Shown: positions 31,791 through 42,699 of the stretch, piece by piece
How positions within the stretch are numbered: the stretch's first letter is position 1
Layout: each line of letters opens with the position of its first letter
NCBI GenBank assembly: GCA_030435675.1
Contig: CM059623.1
Span: 1,762,012-1,826,011 of the forward strand
DNA: 64,000 nucleotides
Direction: 5' to 3'
Source of the DNA: Steinernema hermaphroditum
Taxonomy: Eukaryota > Nematoda > Chromadorea > Rhabditida > Steinernematidae
The notes under the pieces: generated by a model
Database searches by the model: none
Seen by the model: the letters and a program-made list of their open reading frames with translations, nothing else
What the model was told of the DNA's origin: nothing
Made by a program: the position numbers and the translations under genes

Positions 31791-32760
31791 ATGCGGACAT
31801 GGATCAACAAAAATCGACCCCAGATTTTCGGCGATATGAGCTTTAAAAGAATTCAGAACTTTCTGTTACATGAAGATATTGCGTCAACGAACTGAGTTTT
31901 ACAAGTAGGCATAAGGCAGGACATCAGAGTATAACGAAGCGATCCCATTAGCGATCGCGAGCATCAGGGTGACTGAATCCGGAAGTGGTGCACATGATGG
32001 AGCACAGCGAACCCGTCTTCAGCTCGAACCACCCGAGAATTCAAATTGAAACGAAGTATATCTGGACGACATAACTTAACATCGACTTGACGAGTATTAT
32101 AGAGTATACGGTATTCATACAGCTTCAGGTATTTCCGTTAGCTGCAAACATTTTAACCAATAGCCTCGTTAATAAATTCGATTCCTAGTGCATTCCTCTT
32201 TGTTTCCGTTTCAGTTGTTTTCGTATGGATCACGCATATCCACTGCGTGGTATTTATGTTGTAGTTGGAGCGACCTTTGAAGCGACCCACAAACACATGC
32301 ATATTCCATTACTGGAGCGAGGGAGGAGAGCAGATGTGTGTGAATAACAAGTCGTACATGTGACTCAAATGATGGCATCTTTGTGCTGTTGAACCCTTTC
32401 AAGGCGTTAGTATGGATCAGCTTGTGTGTCAAAATAACTTTCCTCTCTTGAAGTGGTGTATGCTTAGCTGAGAAAACTTGAGCGCTTCTTTAAACTTCAA
32501 AAGATTTAGGTTGATGAATTGAACCAAAAGTGCTTTCTTTCTGATTTTACCACCCAAACGTTCTGATTTACATCTGTATTTGTCAAATTATTTCGACTAT
32601 TTGCATCGTATATTAAGCATCACCCAGTGGATGTGCAATGTATCTATGACTCGACCCGTCACGGGTGTATAATGCAAAACATAATGATGTGATCTATATT
32701 TTTGGATAATCCACCACCACCTCCTTATAATTAATTCTCATGTGCGCGAGGGTGGATCCG
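31791..32760. other. Gene-free interval
   Basis: No gene, RNA or known repeat recognised. The ORF at 32211-32432 has no domain. Confidence 0.3.
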
Positions 32761-32794
32761 CGTGCCAAGGACAAAGGTATTAAGCAGACCCAGA

Positions 32795-32817
32795 GGCGGG
32801 GTCCGTGCATATATAAG
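32795..32817 (+). promoter_or_regulatory. Core promoter of microprotein copy D
   Basis: GGCGGGGTC (32795-32803), 6-bp gap, then TATATAAG (32810-32817), 89 bp before the ATG. Same arrangement and spacing as copy A. ATTAATTCTC lies farther upstream near 32731. Confidence 0.6.
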
Positions 32818-32905
32818 CAGTGTCCTTGCCATTGGCTACCATAATCCCTTCAGCTTTACCACACACTTTCACGGATCTGCTTCTCTCCGTTGCAGATCCA
32901 ACTCA

Positions 32906-33016
32906 ATGATTCACATCACGTATTCGAACGAGGAATTTGAGCATGTTCTGCGTCGCAAGATGTCTGTACAGGTTAACTACCGTAAAAGAAAGCTTAAGAG
33001 AAGACACAGCTTCTGA
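32906..33016 (+). CDS. MIHITYSNE-family microprotein, copy D (36 aa)
   Basis: The only plus-strand copy. ATG at 32906, TGA at 33014-33016. Starts MIHITYSNEEFEHVLRRKMS, then a short highly basic tail (YRKRKLKRR) ending HSF. It is 7-8 residues shorter than the others, missing the linker between the two halves, and the most diverged. Even so the N-terminal 12 residues, the basic block and the final Phe are kept. An upstream in-frame extension to 32762 exists but has no counterpart in other copies, so the conserved Met is taken as start. Confidence 0.68.
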   Translation: MIHITYSNEEFEHVLRRKMSVQVNYRKRKLKRRHSF

Positions 33017-33700
33017 TCTAAGGTAAGTTTTGTTGTAAGGAATGACGCTTTTTAAATTCACCATTCCATATTGGGCCCCTTGCTCGCTTACAAGCACCGT
33101 ATTCTTCACATTTCTCTTTCACCACATTCTTCCATGGAATAATTCGGTGAGAACTATCAAGTTGGCATCAGGCATCAGGGGTCCCAACGAGTCCGCCGAT
33201 AAAAGACAACATTTAATAACAATGGACAACTGAAGATCTACATGAAGAAGATCTGTATCTCTTTCGCTTCGACCGATCGGGGGCAGCGGTGTGAGAGAGC
33301 GCAGACGAGCAGAGAAAGCAACACACTTTTTTGGCGCATTTAGCAAAAGCAAACGGCAAGCCATGCCGCCCTTCCTCCACCAAAACGTGTGAAGAATACT
33401 CAAAAAAGAGGAAATATAAAGGTTGTTCCCAACCGTTATCAAATGATGTCGGCAGATTCGGTGGGATCTCTGATTGGTGCAGTAACTTTTCAGCTCCGAA
33501 TTTCAACAGACAGCGACTGGTCTTGTTCCGCTTCACTTTTGCAAAAATACTTGACAACATGATGCAATGTTTTATGTTTATCTGGTTGGACGCAAGCTCA
33601 ATCTCATATATATTTGTTGGTTGCTTCAGATATTTATAAAATATATTTTGCCGCACATTTACGGCTCAACGATACGAGAAACAGAACGTATTCACAGGGA
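33017..33700. other. Interval with long but unsupported ORFs
   Basis: A 147-aa ORF on the minus strand (33213-33656) and a 102-aa ORF on the plus strand (33331-33639) overlap. Neither has a domain, signal peptide or paralog, and at most one can be real. Confidence 0.25.
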
Positions 33701-33719
33701 ACCAGGTTTTTTATTCGTG

Positions 33720-34010
33720 ACAGATGCGTTCGTTCGTTCGCTCTCTCAGAAATAATTCGAGTAAGCGGTCGTTTTTGGCGGTCGTTGTTTATCCCTCTCC
33801 AATTATCTTTCCGGCTGCAAGGAGGCCTGGAACACCAAGGAACCGTAGGTCCGGCGTCTTGCCGAGAAGGTTATCAGTACCTGACTCCACTTGCACCGGC
33901 CAGTCGCAAGCGAGTTCAACTTTTGCAACGAGACACGCAGTCGCTTTCAGACAGCAGACAACGTAAGGTCCTGGGTCGGAGTCGAAGCGACCCCGATCGG
34001 TTCACAAATC
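33720..34010 (-). repeat. Diverged copy of repeat R1
   Basis: Contains the R1 core in reverse (AGGAGGCCTGGAACACCAAG, then CTTGCCGAGAAGGTTATCAG) and the AGTAAGCGGTCGTTTTTGGC hallmark. The copy continues with GACTCCACTTGCACCGGCCA, also found in the copy at 59930. Confidence 0.55.
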
Positions 34011-34289
34011 AGATACGTTCTCAATGAGCCACATAAGCAGTTCGAAAGAGACCGGTTCAATGACACTATGCTTTCAAGACCACTATGTCTTCGAGACCGA
34101 TCGCCCACCAATGCCTACCGGGTCGATCCTATGAGCCAATCTTTGATAACTTGCACCTGGCTTGTTCTGAAATGTTTCTTAACAGCCGCACAACAACCAA
34201 TCGGTCATACGTCTTCCGCGATACTTTGTCCAGTCCACAAGGAACTTCGCAGTAGAGCAAGTTCTGTTGTTAGCAAAAAATAACACATG

Positions 34290-35640
34290 TTTTTCGAAGG
34301 GTCACGATGCGTTAAGAAGGATTAAGCGCGCAACTCCAGGAATAGCGTTTACTATGTATGTTATCTCTTAAAGAAGGACCCTTCATGGCAGGCCACCCAT
34401 GTCAACATTAAAGTTTCCACAAGAACAAAGAGGATTAACGATATCGACATATATGCAAGTTTTTACGACTTTCGATTTTTGTCGATTTTCCACATAAAGC
34501 CATCATAGTCAAGTCCCGTGCAGTCACTTGCTAAGCTTAAACTTACGTATGTTTCTGAAGATAGAAACGTCATTAAAATATCTTGTACTACGGCACTATT
34601 TTAGGCCTACCCATCAAAAACCATTCAATCCCACAGATGACAGATTTCTGAATCTTCTGCGCATTTTGATATCGAAATTACGTACTTGAACAAAACAATA
34701 GATTGCGATGTCGCGGGATTACTACGATGTTATCTTGATGTTGCCAGGAATTGCATCGTTGGATTCAACAGATCAGTCACCATCAGATTTTCAAGTATCT
34801 TCGTAAAAACCGTTGTTTGAAGGCAAAAATGAGTTTTTTCATTTCTCTAACAGATTTTCTTCTTTAGAGATCGCTCATCAAGTACAGTAAGTGTTTGATC
34901 AGTATCATCAACGAAATTATCACAAAACAGTAAAGATAATCTACTGAAATACAATCAGTTTTCCTTCGTTGTGAGGTGTTTTGCAATCTGTATCGTAGAA
35001 TAGTGAAAAGGGTAGGTCTTTAAGTTTCCGGGATCTCCCAGTGTTGTACCACTGCGAGACGGCATTGATATAAAATCTGGCCCAATCCATTTCGTACAGA
35101 GAGGGTCCTATGCGTGCCTATCAGTCACTCTAGAAAACGTTAGCCTTCTGTAGCCACTTCCAAGGGAAGTGTCCAACGTGACCTGCACCGATTAGGCTAG
35201 CCTGTAGACTTATTCACAAAATTCAGCTGCCCACATGCTGTCCAGTTTCCGTACTACGTGATTCCCTTATTTGACAAAAATGCTGACTTTCCATGCCTTA
35301 TCAAGCGTATCGTGGCGGGACCCACTTCTAATGTCCGAAGCAACATGAAAAGCACACACATTGTCAGTACTTATCAGTGCACTAAATTTGAGCCACATGG
35401 ACTCGGATCGTGACTGGTACCTTCGCATTCGAGTGTCATAAGCAGACTGATCCAAATATTTTATTTTGGACAAATATGAGACAAATAAACGTAAGATAAG
35501 CCTGCTAACGGTTCGTGGATGGCCTTGTTCCATCTTCGTAAAGAGATAACGATGGTACGAAGGGCTGGCGACGATAGATCGATGGCCATCAGAAATCCTA
35601 TAACCTCTCAGGATTACCAACAAGTATCAGCTATCGTACC
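34290..35640. other. Gene-poor interval
   Basis: About 1.3 kb with nothing recognised. The 118-aa ORF at 35267-35623 (minus) has no domain. Confidence 0.3.
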
Positions 35641-35645
35641 TCCGA

Positions 35646-35780
35646 TCAGAAATTAGCAGTTTGTCGTCTGACAAAAGTGAGTCTCCTCCTCCGGCGAAGG
35701 AACTCGGATGCAGAAATCTTCTCAGATTCCTTTCGGAGGGCCAGCTCGAAATCCTCGTTGGAGTAGGTGATGTGGATCAT
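35646..35780 (-). CDS. MIHITYSNE-family microprotein, copy E (44 aa)
   Basis: ATG at 35780, TGA at 35646-35648. Starts MIHITYSNEDFELALRKESE, then KISASEFL, a run of five Arg, LTFVRRQT and ANF. It is the longest copy and probably close to the ancestral form: E, F and G share the LTF(V/L)RRQT segment. The E to F DNA differences are mostly third positions. The upstream promoter keeps the GGCGG motif, but the TATA box is degenerate (CGTAAAAG), so expression may be weaker. Confidence 0.72.
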   Translation of the reverse strand: MIHITYSNEDFELALRKESEKISASEFLRRRRRLTFVRRQTANF

Positions 35781-35858
35781 GACCGAGAGGAGTTAAAATA
35801 GAGCTGGATCCTAGGTGACGACTACGCAGTAGTAGTGGGGCTTACCGACAAGCAGCGC

Positions 35859-35885
35859 CTTTTACGTGCATGTGTTGGCGCCGCC
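35859..35885 (-). promoter_or_regulatory. Degenerate core promoter of copy E
   Basis: Minus strand: GGCGGCGCC (35877-35885) followed by CGTAAAAGG where the other copies have a TATA box. It aligns with the copy G promoter over about 27 bp. A CTATAAG also lies just upstream of the GGCGG motif and might serve instead. Confidence 0.4.
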
Positions 35886-35889
35886 TTCT

Positions 35890-37313
35890 TATAGGAGGCC
35901 AATCATGAGCTGTTGTCGAGAAGGAGGCGATGACATATTCCACGACGAAGGAAACACATTGAAACGTCATGTTTACGTTGAGTCACACGTGCTCTATGAC
36001 GGCTTCTTTGCAAATATGTTAACGTAAATGAGCTTAAAATAATATAAGATGCCTAAAATGGTCTGGATAATATCGGTCACCTTTCCTTCGCCTTTTTTTC
36101 GTCAAGTTGTCGGTCTTTTGGTCTTCCATGTACTTCATTCATGCATCTACCGTAGTAGACATAGAGGTTACCAGTAAATAAAGGATCTATTACATGTCCA
36201 GCACGTTGCTAAACGTTATAAACACGTGGGAAGGAGCAATAGAATCATCTTTATCCCACCTGACAAATCCTCTTAGAACTTGATGGAAATAGTATCCGGC
36301 ATGTGGTGTTTTGACTGTGTTGAAGTCTTGAGCCTCGTTCAGGTCAAAGCGATTATCGCGTGATCCCTTCGCGAGCTATCTGCTTCCTTTCAGCTAATTT
36401 CAATGGGTGCGCCAAGTGGATGAGGGGGTTAGATGATTTTGAAAAGACAAGGTTTAATGGAAACCTCAACGAACTCTATCACCTTTTCATCTATATTGGA
36501 CTATCTTGACGACCATGCAGTTCTCTATTAGTTTGTGTCGCTTTTAGGAACGGTTTCAGAAACGTTGATATGTGCACTGCAAACGCTTGCCTTCCATGAC
36601 CTTCCATGTTTCCGTGGATCTGTCAATTCAGTCAACTCTTTCGCGGTGATCTGGAGGTACATACTTCTCAAGCCTCACATATGTTTGCCCTTGTTTGCTA
36701 GTGACTTGGTTTGTTCTTGTGTGCCAGTTCAGAACCATCCTCCCACGTTTCCACAGATTGTACATGTGCACCTAGAGAGACGACGACCCGCTAATAACCC
36801 CCGACGAATAGTCTTATTTCTCTGAGAAGGCCTCGTGCCAAGGGCAAACAGATGATCTATTGGGTCGTCTCACAATTAAGGTCGTCTGTTATAAATATCC
36901 TTTATATTCGTGATGTTTACTCCCAGGGTGAACCCTGCAGAATGCACTTATCATTGTGTTCGCCCTACATCAAAACATGAGCTAATTTCAAAAAGATGGT
37001 CTTGTCGGACCACCATCCATCGCCGTTTCTGAAGTTTCGTCGATCCTCAGATACCCGTGGAGCGCACCGTCTCCGACCGACTCGACATCAACGCTACGCC
37101 AAGAATGAAGCCGGGTGCAATGAGACATCTTTCATGCGTGCAAGGCGTGACGCTTTTCATTCATAAAAAGAAGACATAATAATTGTGAAAAGTTTCTTTG
37201 AAGTCTCAGTAAGAATTACGCTACTTTCAAACAACCAACATCGTTATTGAAGTACGAATAACACCGCAAAGCATCGGAATTGTCAACCCGCACTTTTATA
37301 GAAAAAAGAGGAA
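35890..37313. other. Gene-poor interval upstream of the RT ORF
   Basis: No supported gene. 37225-37290 (CATCGTTATTGAAG, CGAATAACACCGCAAAGCAT) resembles 43540-43595, a small dispersed repeat pair of unknown type. Confidence 0.3.
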
Positions 37314-38582
37314 ATGAGCCACTTGTGTCATTTGCAACATTTATGCCCTAAACTTGCTAAAGACAGTATTCTCGTCCCTCTGACCGGAATCCTGAACTGG
37401 TGCCTTAGAAACTGTGAGGTTCCCGAGAAGATGGCAGACGCGTCGACCATCCTACTGTTCAAGAAGGGAGATCCTATGCAGCTGAAGAACTACAGACCAA
37501 TCTCTTTGCTCTCCGCCGTGTATAAGATCCTGACCAAGGTGATTGTCACTCGGATTGAGCGGATTTTGGATGCTGGGCAGCCAGAGGAGCAAGCGGGATT
37601 CCGAAGAAGCTATTCAACCGTGGACCACCTCCAAGCCGTGAATCTTCTGGTGGAAAAGACGCGTGAATACCGGCTACCGCTCTTCGTCGCTTTCGTCGAC
37701 TTTGAGAAGGCGTTCGACTCCGTGGAAATCAACGCTGTGTGGAACGCGATCAAACGTCAAGGAGTTCCGGCTGCGATCATCAACCTGCTGCGGAAGATCT
37801 ATGATCAAGCCGCGTCCTACGTCCAAATTGGTGAAGAACGTGTGCCGATCAAGATCCAGCGAGGAGTCCGCCAGGGAGATACGATCAGCCCAAAACTCTT
37901 CACGGCGACGCTCGAAGAAATCTTCAGAGAGCTCGACTGGGAAGACTTCGGGATCAACATCAACGGCCGGAAGCTCTCGAATCTACGCTTCGCAGACGAC
38001 ATCGCGCTGATCGCCAACACGGAAGAAGAGCTGCAACAGATGGTGACAGAACTCGACGAAGTGTCCCGAAGAAGCGGCCTCAAGATGAACAGGGAGAAGA
38101 CGAAGATCCTGGCAACAGAAGAAGCGTCGATTCTCGTGAACGGAGAAGAAATCGAGCAAGTTGAAGCTTTCGTCTACCTGGGACAGGAAGTCAGGCTGAG
38201 AAGAGACCACTCCAAGGAGATCAACAGAAGAATTCAAAGCGGATGGAACGTTTTCAGGAAGTACAAGGACTTTCTGACTTCCAGAAGCGTCCTGATGCGA
38301 TGGAAACGAAAACTCTTCGATCAGTGCGTCCTTCCCGCCATGCTCTACGGTTCCGAAACTTGGTCGCTCACGAAATCAGCGCGGAAGAGGCTTGCGACCG
38401 CTCAGCGAAGGATGGAACGCCGAATGGCCGGAGTCCGTCTAATAGACAAGAGGACCAATGAGTGGCTCCGAGGCGTCACGAAGGTGAAGGACATCGACGA
38501 AGCGACAAGAAGAAGACAAAGACATCTTTCGACTATCGGCTGGAAACGTACGTCAGAAAACATCCTAAAACATCCTGATTGA
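37314..38582 (+). CDS. Reverse transcriptase of a truncated RTE-like non-LTR retrotransposon
   Basis: 422 codons, no interruption. RT motifs in order: ILLFKKGD and NYRPISLLSAVYKILTK (about 47-75), EQAGFRRSYSTVDHLQAV (about 93-110), motif A FVAFVDFEKAFDS (about 124-136), motif B GVRQGDTISPKLF (about 184-196), motif C NLRFADDIALIA (about 223-234) with the catalytic Asp pair, then GLKMNREKTKIL and AFVYLG. The C-terminal part (MLYGSETWSLT, RRMERRMAGVR) is typical of nematode RTE-type ORFs. The apurinic endonuclease domain expected upstream is absent and the C-terminus stops soon after RQRHL, so the copy is 5'- and probably 3'-truncated. The lack of stops implies recent insertion. The first few residues may be flanking sequence. 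Confidence 0.85.
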   Translation: MSHLCHLQHLCPKLAKDSILVPLTGILNWCLRNCEVPEKMADASTILLFKKGDPMQLKNYRPISLLSAVYKILTKVIVTRIERILDAGQPEEQAGFRRSYSTVDHLQAVNLLVEKTREYRLPLFVAFVDFEKAFDSVEINAVWNAIKRQGVPAAIINLLRKIYDQAASYVQIGEERVPIKIQRGVRQGDTISPKLFTATLEEIFRELDWEDFGININGRKLSNLRFADDIALIANTEEELQQMVTELDEVSRRSGLKMNREKTKILATEEASILVNGEEIEQVEAFVYLGQEVRLRRDHSKEINRRIQSGWNVFRKYKDFLTSRSVLMRWKRKLFDQCVLPAMLYGSETWSLTKSARKRLATAQRRMERRMAGVRLIDKRTNEWLRGVTKVKDIDEATRRRQRHLSTIGWKRTSENILKHPD

Positions 38583-38589
38583 GTAGAGT

Positions 38590-39780
38590 TTTATTGAGCT
38601 AGCACATTATGATTTGCTGCTTATGCATCGTATTCATCCTAATGTTGTAGGTCTATTCTGTCAGTCATTTTTGTGGTACTTGTCTTATAGCAGTAGCGGA
38701 TGATCCGGTGCATTGCTAATTAAGAACAGTTATGGTTAGACTAAGTGCGTCTATTCTAGTGTTTCGACGCAAAACAATACAAAATACATCCAGCGCAAGT
38801 TTTGGATTGTCATTATTTGTCATATTTATCATATTTGCCACTATTTGTCATAGATTGAATAAGGAGAAGATGTATATCTCATCAATAGGTCCTGGTAAAT
38901 CGAGCTCATCTGCCCATTACACAATTTCTAGATCACCCGACTCCACTCAAATCACAAAATGAGCTGGAGCATTTTTTCTTATAGTGGGTACTTTGTTTAT
39001 GAGTAGTACTCTCCTGTCCCATTAGATGTTATCCACCCCTAGACAGGATCTACAAATATGTCACAATCGCGCCAATGGTCTAGGCTAATAAAGGAAGGGA
39101 AGGAAGTTCCTACGCAAAATCACATTTGGTTTTTGCGTCGGAGTGCTACAAATAGGATATGTGGGAGACGCCACACATCACTTAGCTACTCCCATTACAT
39201 AAATCGTCGTTTGTCTATATCGAGGACGAGCGTTGTTTTGCACATGCCACAGCGTCATGAGCATAGAACAGGAATCATATATTTGGATTTTATGAATGCA
39301 AAGCTATTCAAGGATTTCTTAGCTTCTACATAAACTCTGAAAATGTCAAATGAATTCATTTTAAACAATGAATGACGCATTGTCAAATAACAGAAGATAG
39401 AAGAGCATAACAGTCAATCCCTTCATATCGAACCAAGCGTAAAGACGTGAGCCGTATGAACCTTTATAATGTCATCGGCAGTTATTGTTTTGACGGAATC
39501 GGACGCAGCAAAACCGGATGTTTTTTGCAATGGTCTGTGAATTCTACGAGAGATCTCATGTTGTTCATCTACTACAAAACATTTACTTGATTTTGAAAAA
39601 AGCAAATAGCATTCCAGTTACCAGTAGGTGTTAACTACGAGCAAAGCGAGTTGGTATTCACTTTGCAAATGTCCTAGACCTAGGCTTAGCTTAGGCTCAT
39701 GGATTTAAAGCGAGCCCTATACTTGCAGCTGCACTTAGCAGATTTCCTAGCACCATCGGAGACTTCATCTTGGAAAATCT
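38590..39780. other. Gene-poor interval
   Basis: No supported gene. 39650-39720 contains a fragment related to the MITE at 55102 (CTTAGGCTCATGGATTTAAA). Confidence 0.3.
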
Positions 39781-39794
39781 TATGTGTCTTTTCG

Positions 39795-39960
39795 GTTAGG
39801 GGAAGAAATCCAAGAGGGGATGGTCGAAATCGCAGGGGACGATGCAGGTCTCAGGACGGTTGGGACGGTAAAAAGCAAAAGATTCAGGTGGACGGAGACG
39901 GTCAAAAGCAATGGGGGACGGTCGAGATCCCCGGGGAGACGGGTGAAACGGATTTGTGCA
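39795..39960 (+). repeat. Purine-rich low-complexity segment
   Basis: Irregular repeats of GGGACGGT and GGGGA-type words, e.g. GGACGGTTGGGACGGTAAAA. Two overlapping ORFs (111 and 97 aa) owe their openness to composition. Confidence 0.4.
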
Positions 39961-40357
39961 CGGATTTATGTTCTAGTTTTGTCATCTATAGTTCACCCAT
40001 TGGGCGACTGGATGAGTGCCTACCCTGGAGGTAGATGTTTTTCAAACACAATCGCTTCGGTTTTTTGTTTTACTTAAAAGTCTTATTATAGCTCCTTACG
40101 ACAAGCGCTCCTACATTATTCCGTCATTTTTTCGTTATTTTAGTATAATTGCCAGGTGTGTTCAGATTTGCGTAAAGCATGACTTTTGTGACTCACTGAT
40201 TCTCGTCGTTAAATCTCTATGCGTAATGAATCTGGCGAGACCATTGCGGTAATCGCTGTATTCATACGCTGTGTATTTCAGTCGCGGGTGTTTTTGATTA
40301 CGGCAAACAAGATCGTCGTTCGGTATTCATCGTCCAAATTTAGACCCTCTTGCTGAC

Positions 40358-40576
40358 TCACCCTCTAAATCGGGTCATACAAATATGGTAACGTCCATAT
40401 ACAAACATCTGACAGGATTTTTTTTGTGTCCACTTCAAATGCATGCTTATCTTGAAGTCCCCGAGTAGAGTCCAGACGAACCACCGACTTATTTTGGAAC
40501 ATTCTAACTTGCCCAGACAGATCAAAGGGGGGACAGGAAGACGCCACCCTAGTAAGTGGTCTAAAATAGAGATCAT
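40358..40576 (-). CDS. Short paralog of the ORF at 31279-31596
   Basis: 72 codons from the ATG at 40576. Starts MISILDHLLGW and keeps ICLGKLECSK and FVWT, then diverges. The overlapping frame (40365-40616) is open too, so coding is not certain. The preceding 184 bp match the flank at 31597-31790 almost perfectly, whereas the ORFs themselves differ clearly. That is the reverse of what purifying selection on the ORF alone would give. Confidence 0.3.
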   Translation of the reverse strand: MISILDHLLGWRLPVPPLICLGKLECSKISRWFVWTLLGDFKISMHLKWTQKKSCQMFVYGRYHICMTRFRG

Positions 40577-40760
40577 GAGCGTGTGGGAGACGCCGTAGCA
40601 TCAGTGAACGATCCATAATTAGAGTCCTTCCTATTTAGCTAAATAACATTCGCGTTTGTTTTGGCGAGCCTACACGACAGCGCTACGTCAAAGTGGATCA
40701 CGATACATAATTAGTATCTTACACGGCGTTAAATCACTGCAAGCACATGAAAGAGGATTA
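40577..40760 (-). repeat. 5'-flank repeat, second copy
   Basis: Matches 31597-31790 with very few changes, including one short gap near 40624. The two copies are 9 kb apart in the same orientation. Confidence 0.8.
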
Positions 40761-41840
40761 CACAAACGCTGAAGTTATAAGTTATACCATTCGCTTCGTG
40801 TGGCTCAGCTCGTTTCTCTGCTCCGACATAAAAGGACCAAAGCGATAAAGCAAGTGGAATGTGTCTATTTTACGTGATGAGTAAGGTATTTCCACATATG
40901 TAAAGCATTCGGACTTTAAACTCTACAACAGAAGGTAAGTTAAACAACACACTACATGTCGTACAAAATCACATTTTTGCACATAGAAATTGTTCTGAAG
41001 GTAAACAGTTCAAACCATTTAAAGCAAGCATTTTCTCATCTCAACTTAAAGCATTGCTCCATCAGACTGCCAATCTTTAGGTAAGCAATGATATCGTTAA
41101 AACATTGAACTATTACGAATAAATTTAATCTATATATCTTTTCTAAACCTTCAGATTTTAAACAAGACCAATGTCGCAGCAAATGCTGCCACGACCTCTA
41201 GTATTTCAACATATCATTGTCACTTATCTTGTCTAGCTCCGTTTGTGAGTGGGGAGAGCGTGACAAGCGATTGCTTCAGCATCAGTTTCGGAGTATTTAA
41301 ACCAAAAATTTTCCCATGCGATTTCGAACTACCCGGTATAGTGCAAACTAGACGTCTACAAGCGGCAGTTATGTCTATTGGCCACAGAAAGTTCAGGAAG
41401 ATTCGAAAGCAGTCAGCTAAAGTGACTCATTGCACTTTATTTAACAGGTATCAATAAATAAGCATTGATCAACTGGTCCCTGTAAATATTCACGGAGTAC
41501 AACGAGTGACCTACGACTGTTTTCACCCGAATTCCCAAAAAAACAGTCATTGTTTGTCGGAAGCTTTTTTCCTGAGATTCTCAGTCTTAATTACATTCCC
41601 ATCAAGTACCATATTCTTTTTGTCTTCCATTGTGTTATAAGAGCTGCGCCGAGTGGGAATTTAATTCTTTCCATTACACTTCTGTGGACGTCCTTTGGTG
41701 ACAGCTACACAACTTCCTTGTCCATGTACGGTGGACGTGTGATGCGCGGCTCCCTGCGTAGCTTGCATTTCAGCAGGTTACATAAGATTAAACTTACAAA
41801 TCGCAAAAATATTGGGACACAGGCTGTGACAAACAAGAAA
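40761..41840. other. Gene-poor interval
   Basis: The ORFs at 41245-41457 and 41550-41900 have no domain. The second runs into an R1 tail (41840-41885, AGCGAGTGGACGACCCGACC). Confidence 0.3.
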
Positions 41841-42366
41841 GACCTAGCCTTAAGAGAGCGAGTGGACGACCCGACCTCCATTCAATGCAGTGCTTCGTAA
41901 AGAACAGACTCTCGCGTATAAGCAGCATCAAATCGACGTGATTCAGATCCGATGAAATCGGCGGCCAAATAGATTTTTTCCAGCCGTGGGCACATTGGCC
42001 CGCTAGACCAAAGCTGCTTCAGTCTTAATCTACGATTCGACGTTGCTTTGCATTCACGGACACCGTCCAGAATCCCCTGATAGGAGTCGGCCGTCAAAGC
42101 TCCTTTTCTTCCACCACCACCTGGTTACCCAAAGTGGAAATGACCAAGCAGGACCATCGAACCTTTATTGGCGTTAGGAAGCTTTTGATGATGACTCAAA
42201 CCTTTGTAAACCAGCTAAGCCCCAAGCCAACTTTGTACCATTCGGACTAAGAACACCACAACCGTTGGGCGGACATGTTTATATTCATCCACATCTAACA
42301 AACAAATATGGATTTCCTGTCAAAACGATACACATATTCGCCAAGCATGGAATGAAAGACCGATTT

Positions 42367-42498
42367 CTAGAAGTTGGCGGTTTGCCGTCTGACGAAAGTT
42401 AGCTTCCTTCGACGTCGGAGAATCTCGGCGGGCGTAAGAGGCACATCCTTACGGAGGGCCAGCTCCAGGTCTTCGTTCGAATAAGTGATGTGGATCAT
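42367..42498 (-). CDS. MIHITYSNE-family microprotein, copy F (43 aa)
   Basis: Start taken at the conserved ATG 42498; the frame is open upstream to 42549, but that part is not conserved. TAG at 42367-42369. Starts MIHITYSNEDLELALRKDVP, then LTPAEILRRRRKLTFVRRQT, ending ANF. It carries Leu instead of Phe at residue 11, the only such change in the family. TATAAAAG (42559-42566) is 61 bp upstream. Confidence 0.75.
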   Translation of the reverse strand: MIHITYSNEDLELALRKDVPLTPAEILRRRRKLTFVRRQTANF

Positions 42499-42558
42499 GG
42501 CTGAGGGTGTGTTGGGGCGGGAAAAAAGTAGAGTGTTGGAAGGAAACAAGGTGAGGTG

Positions 42559-42660
42559 CTTTTATACAGGCTTAAGTCCCACCTCTTCCTCTATAGACGG
42601 AGTGATTAATTTGTCGATCTCGATACGGGCTCTGCCCCTAGGGGCGGAATTCCGTGATAT
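42559..42660 (-). promoter_or_regulatory. Promoter region of microprotein copy F
   Basis: Minus strand: GTATAAAAGC is the TATA box (TATAAAAG, 42559-42566). Here the GGCGG element is replaced by AGGTGGGAC. Farther upstream are AAATTAATCACTCCG and GGAATTCCGCCCC, which resemble AGTTAATCTCGCG and AAATTCCGCCCAT upstream of copy A. This suggests a shared regulatory region longer than the core. Confidence 0.5.
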
Positions 42661-42699
42661 CATGTGGATACATCCTTTCAGTGACCATTAGTCTTTTGC

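Noticed and set aside
33213..33656. 147-aa minus-strand ORF as a gene
   Set aside because: No domain, a competing 102-aa ORF on the other strand, no promoter or paralog.
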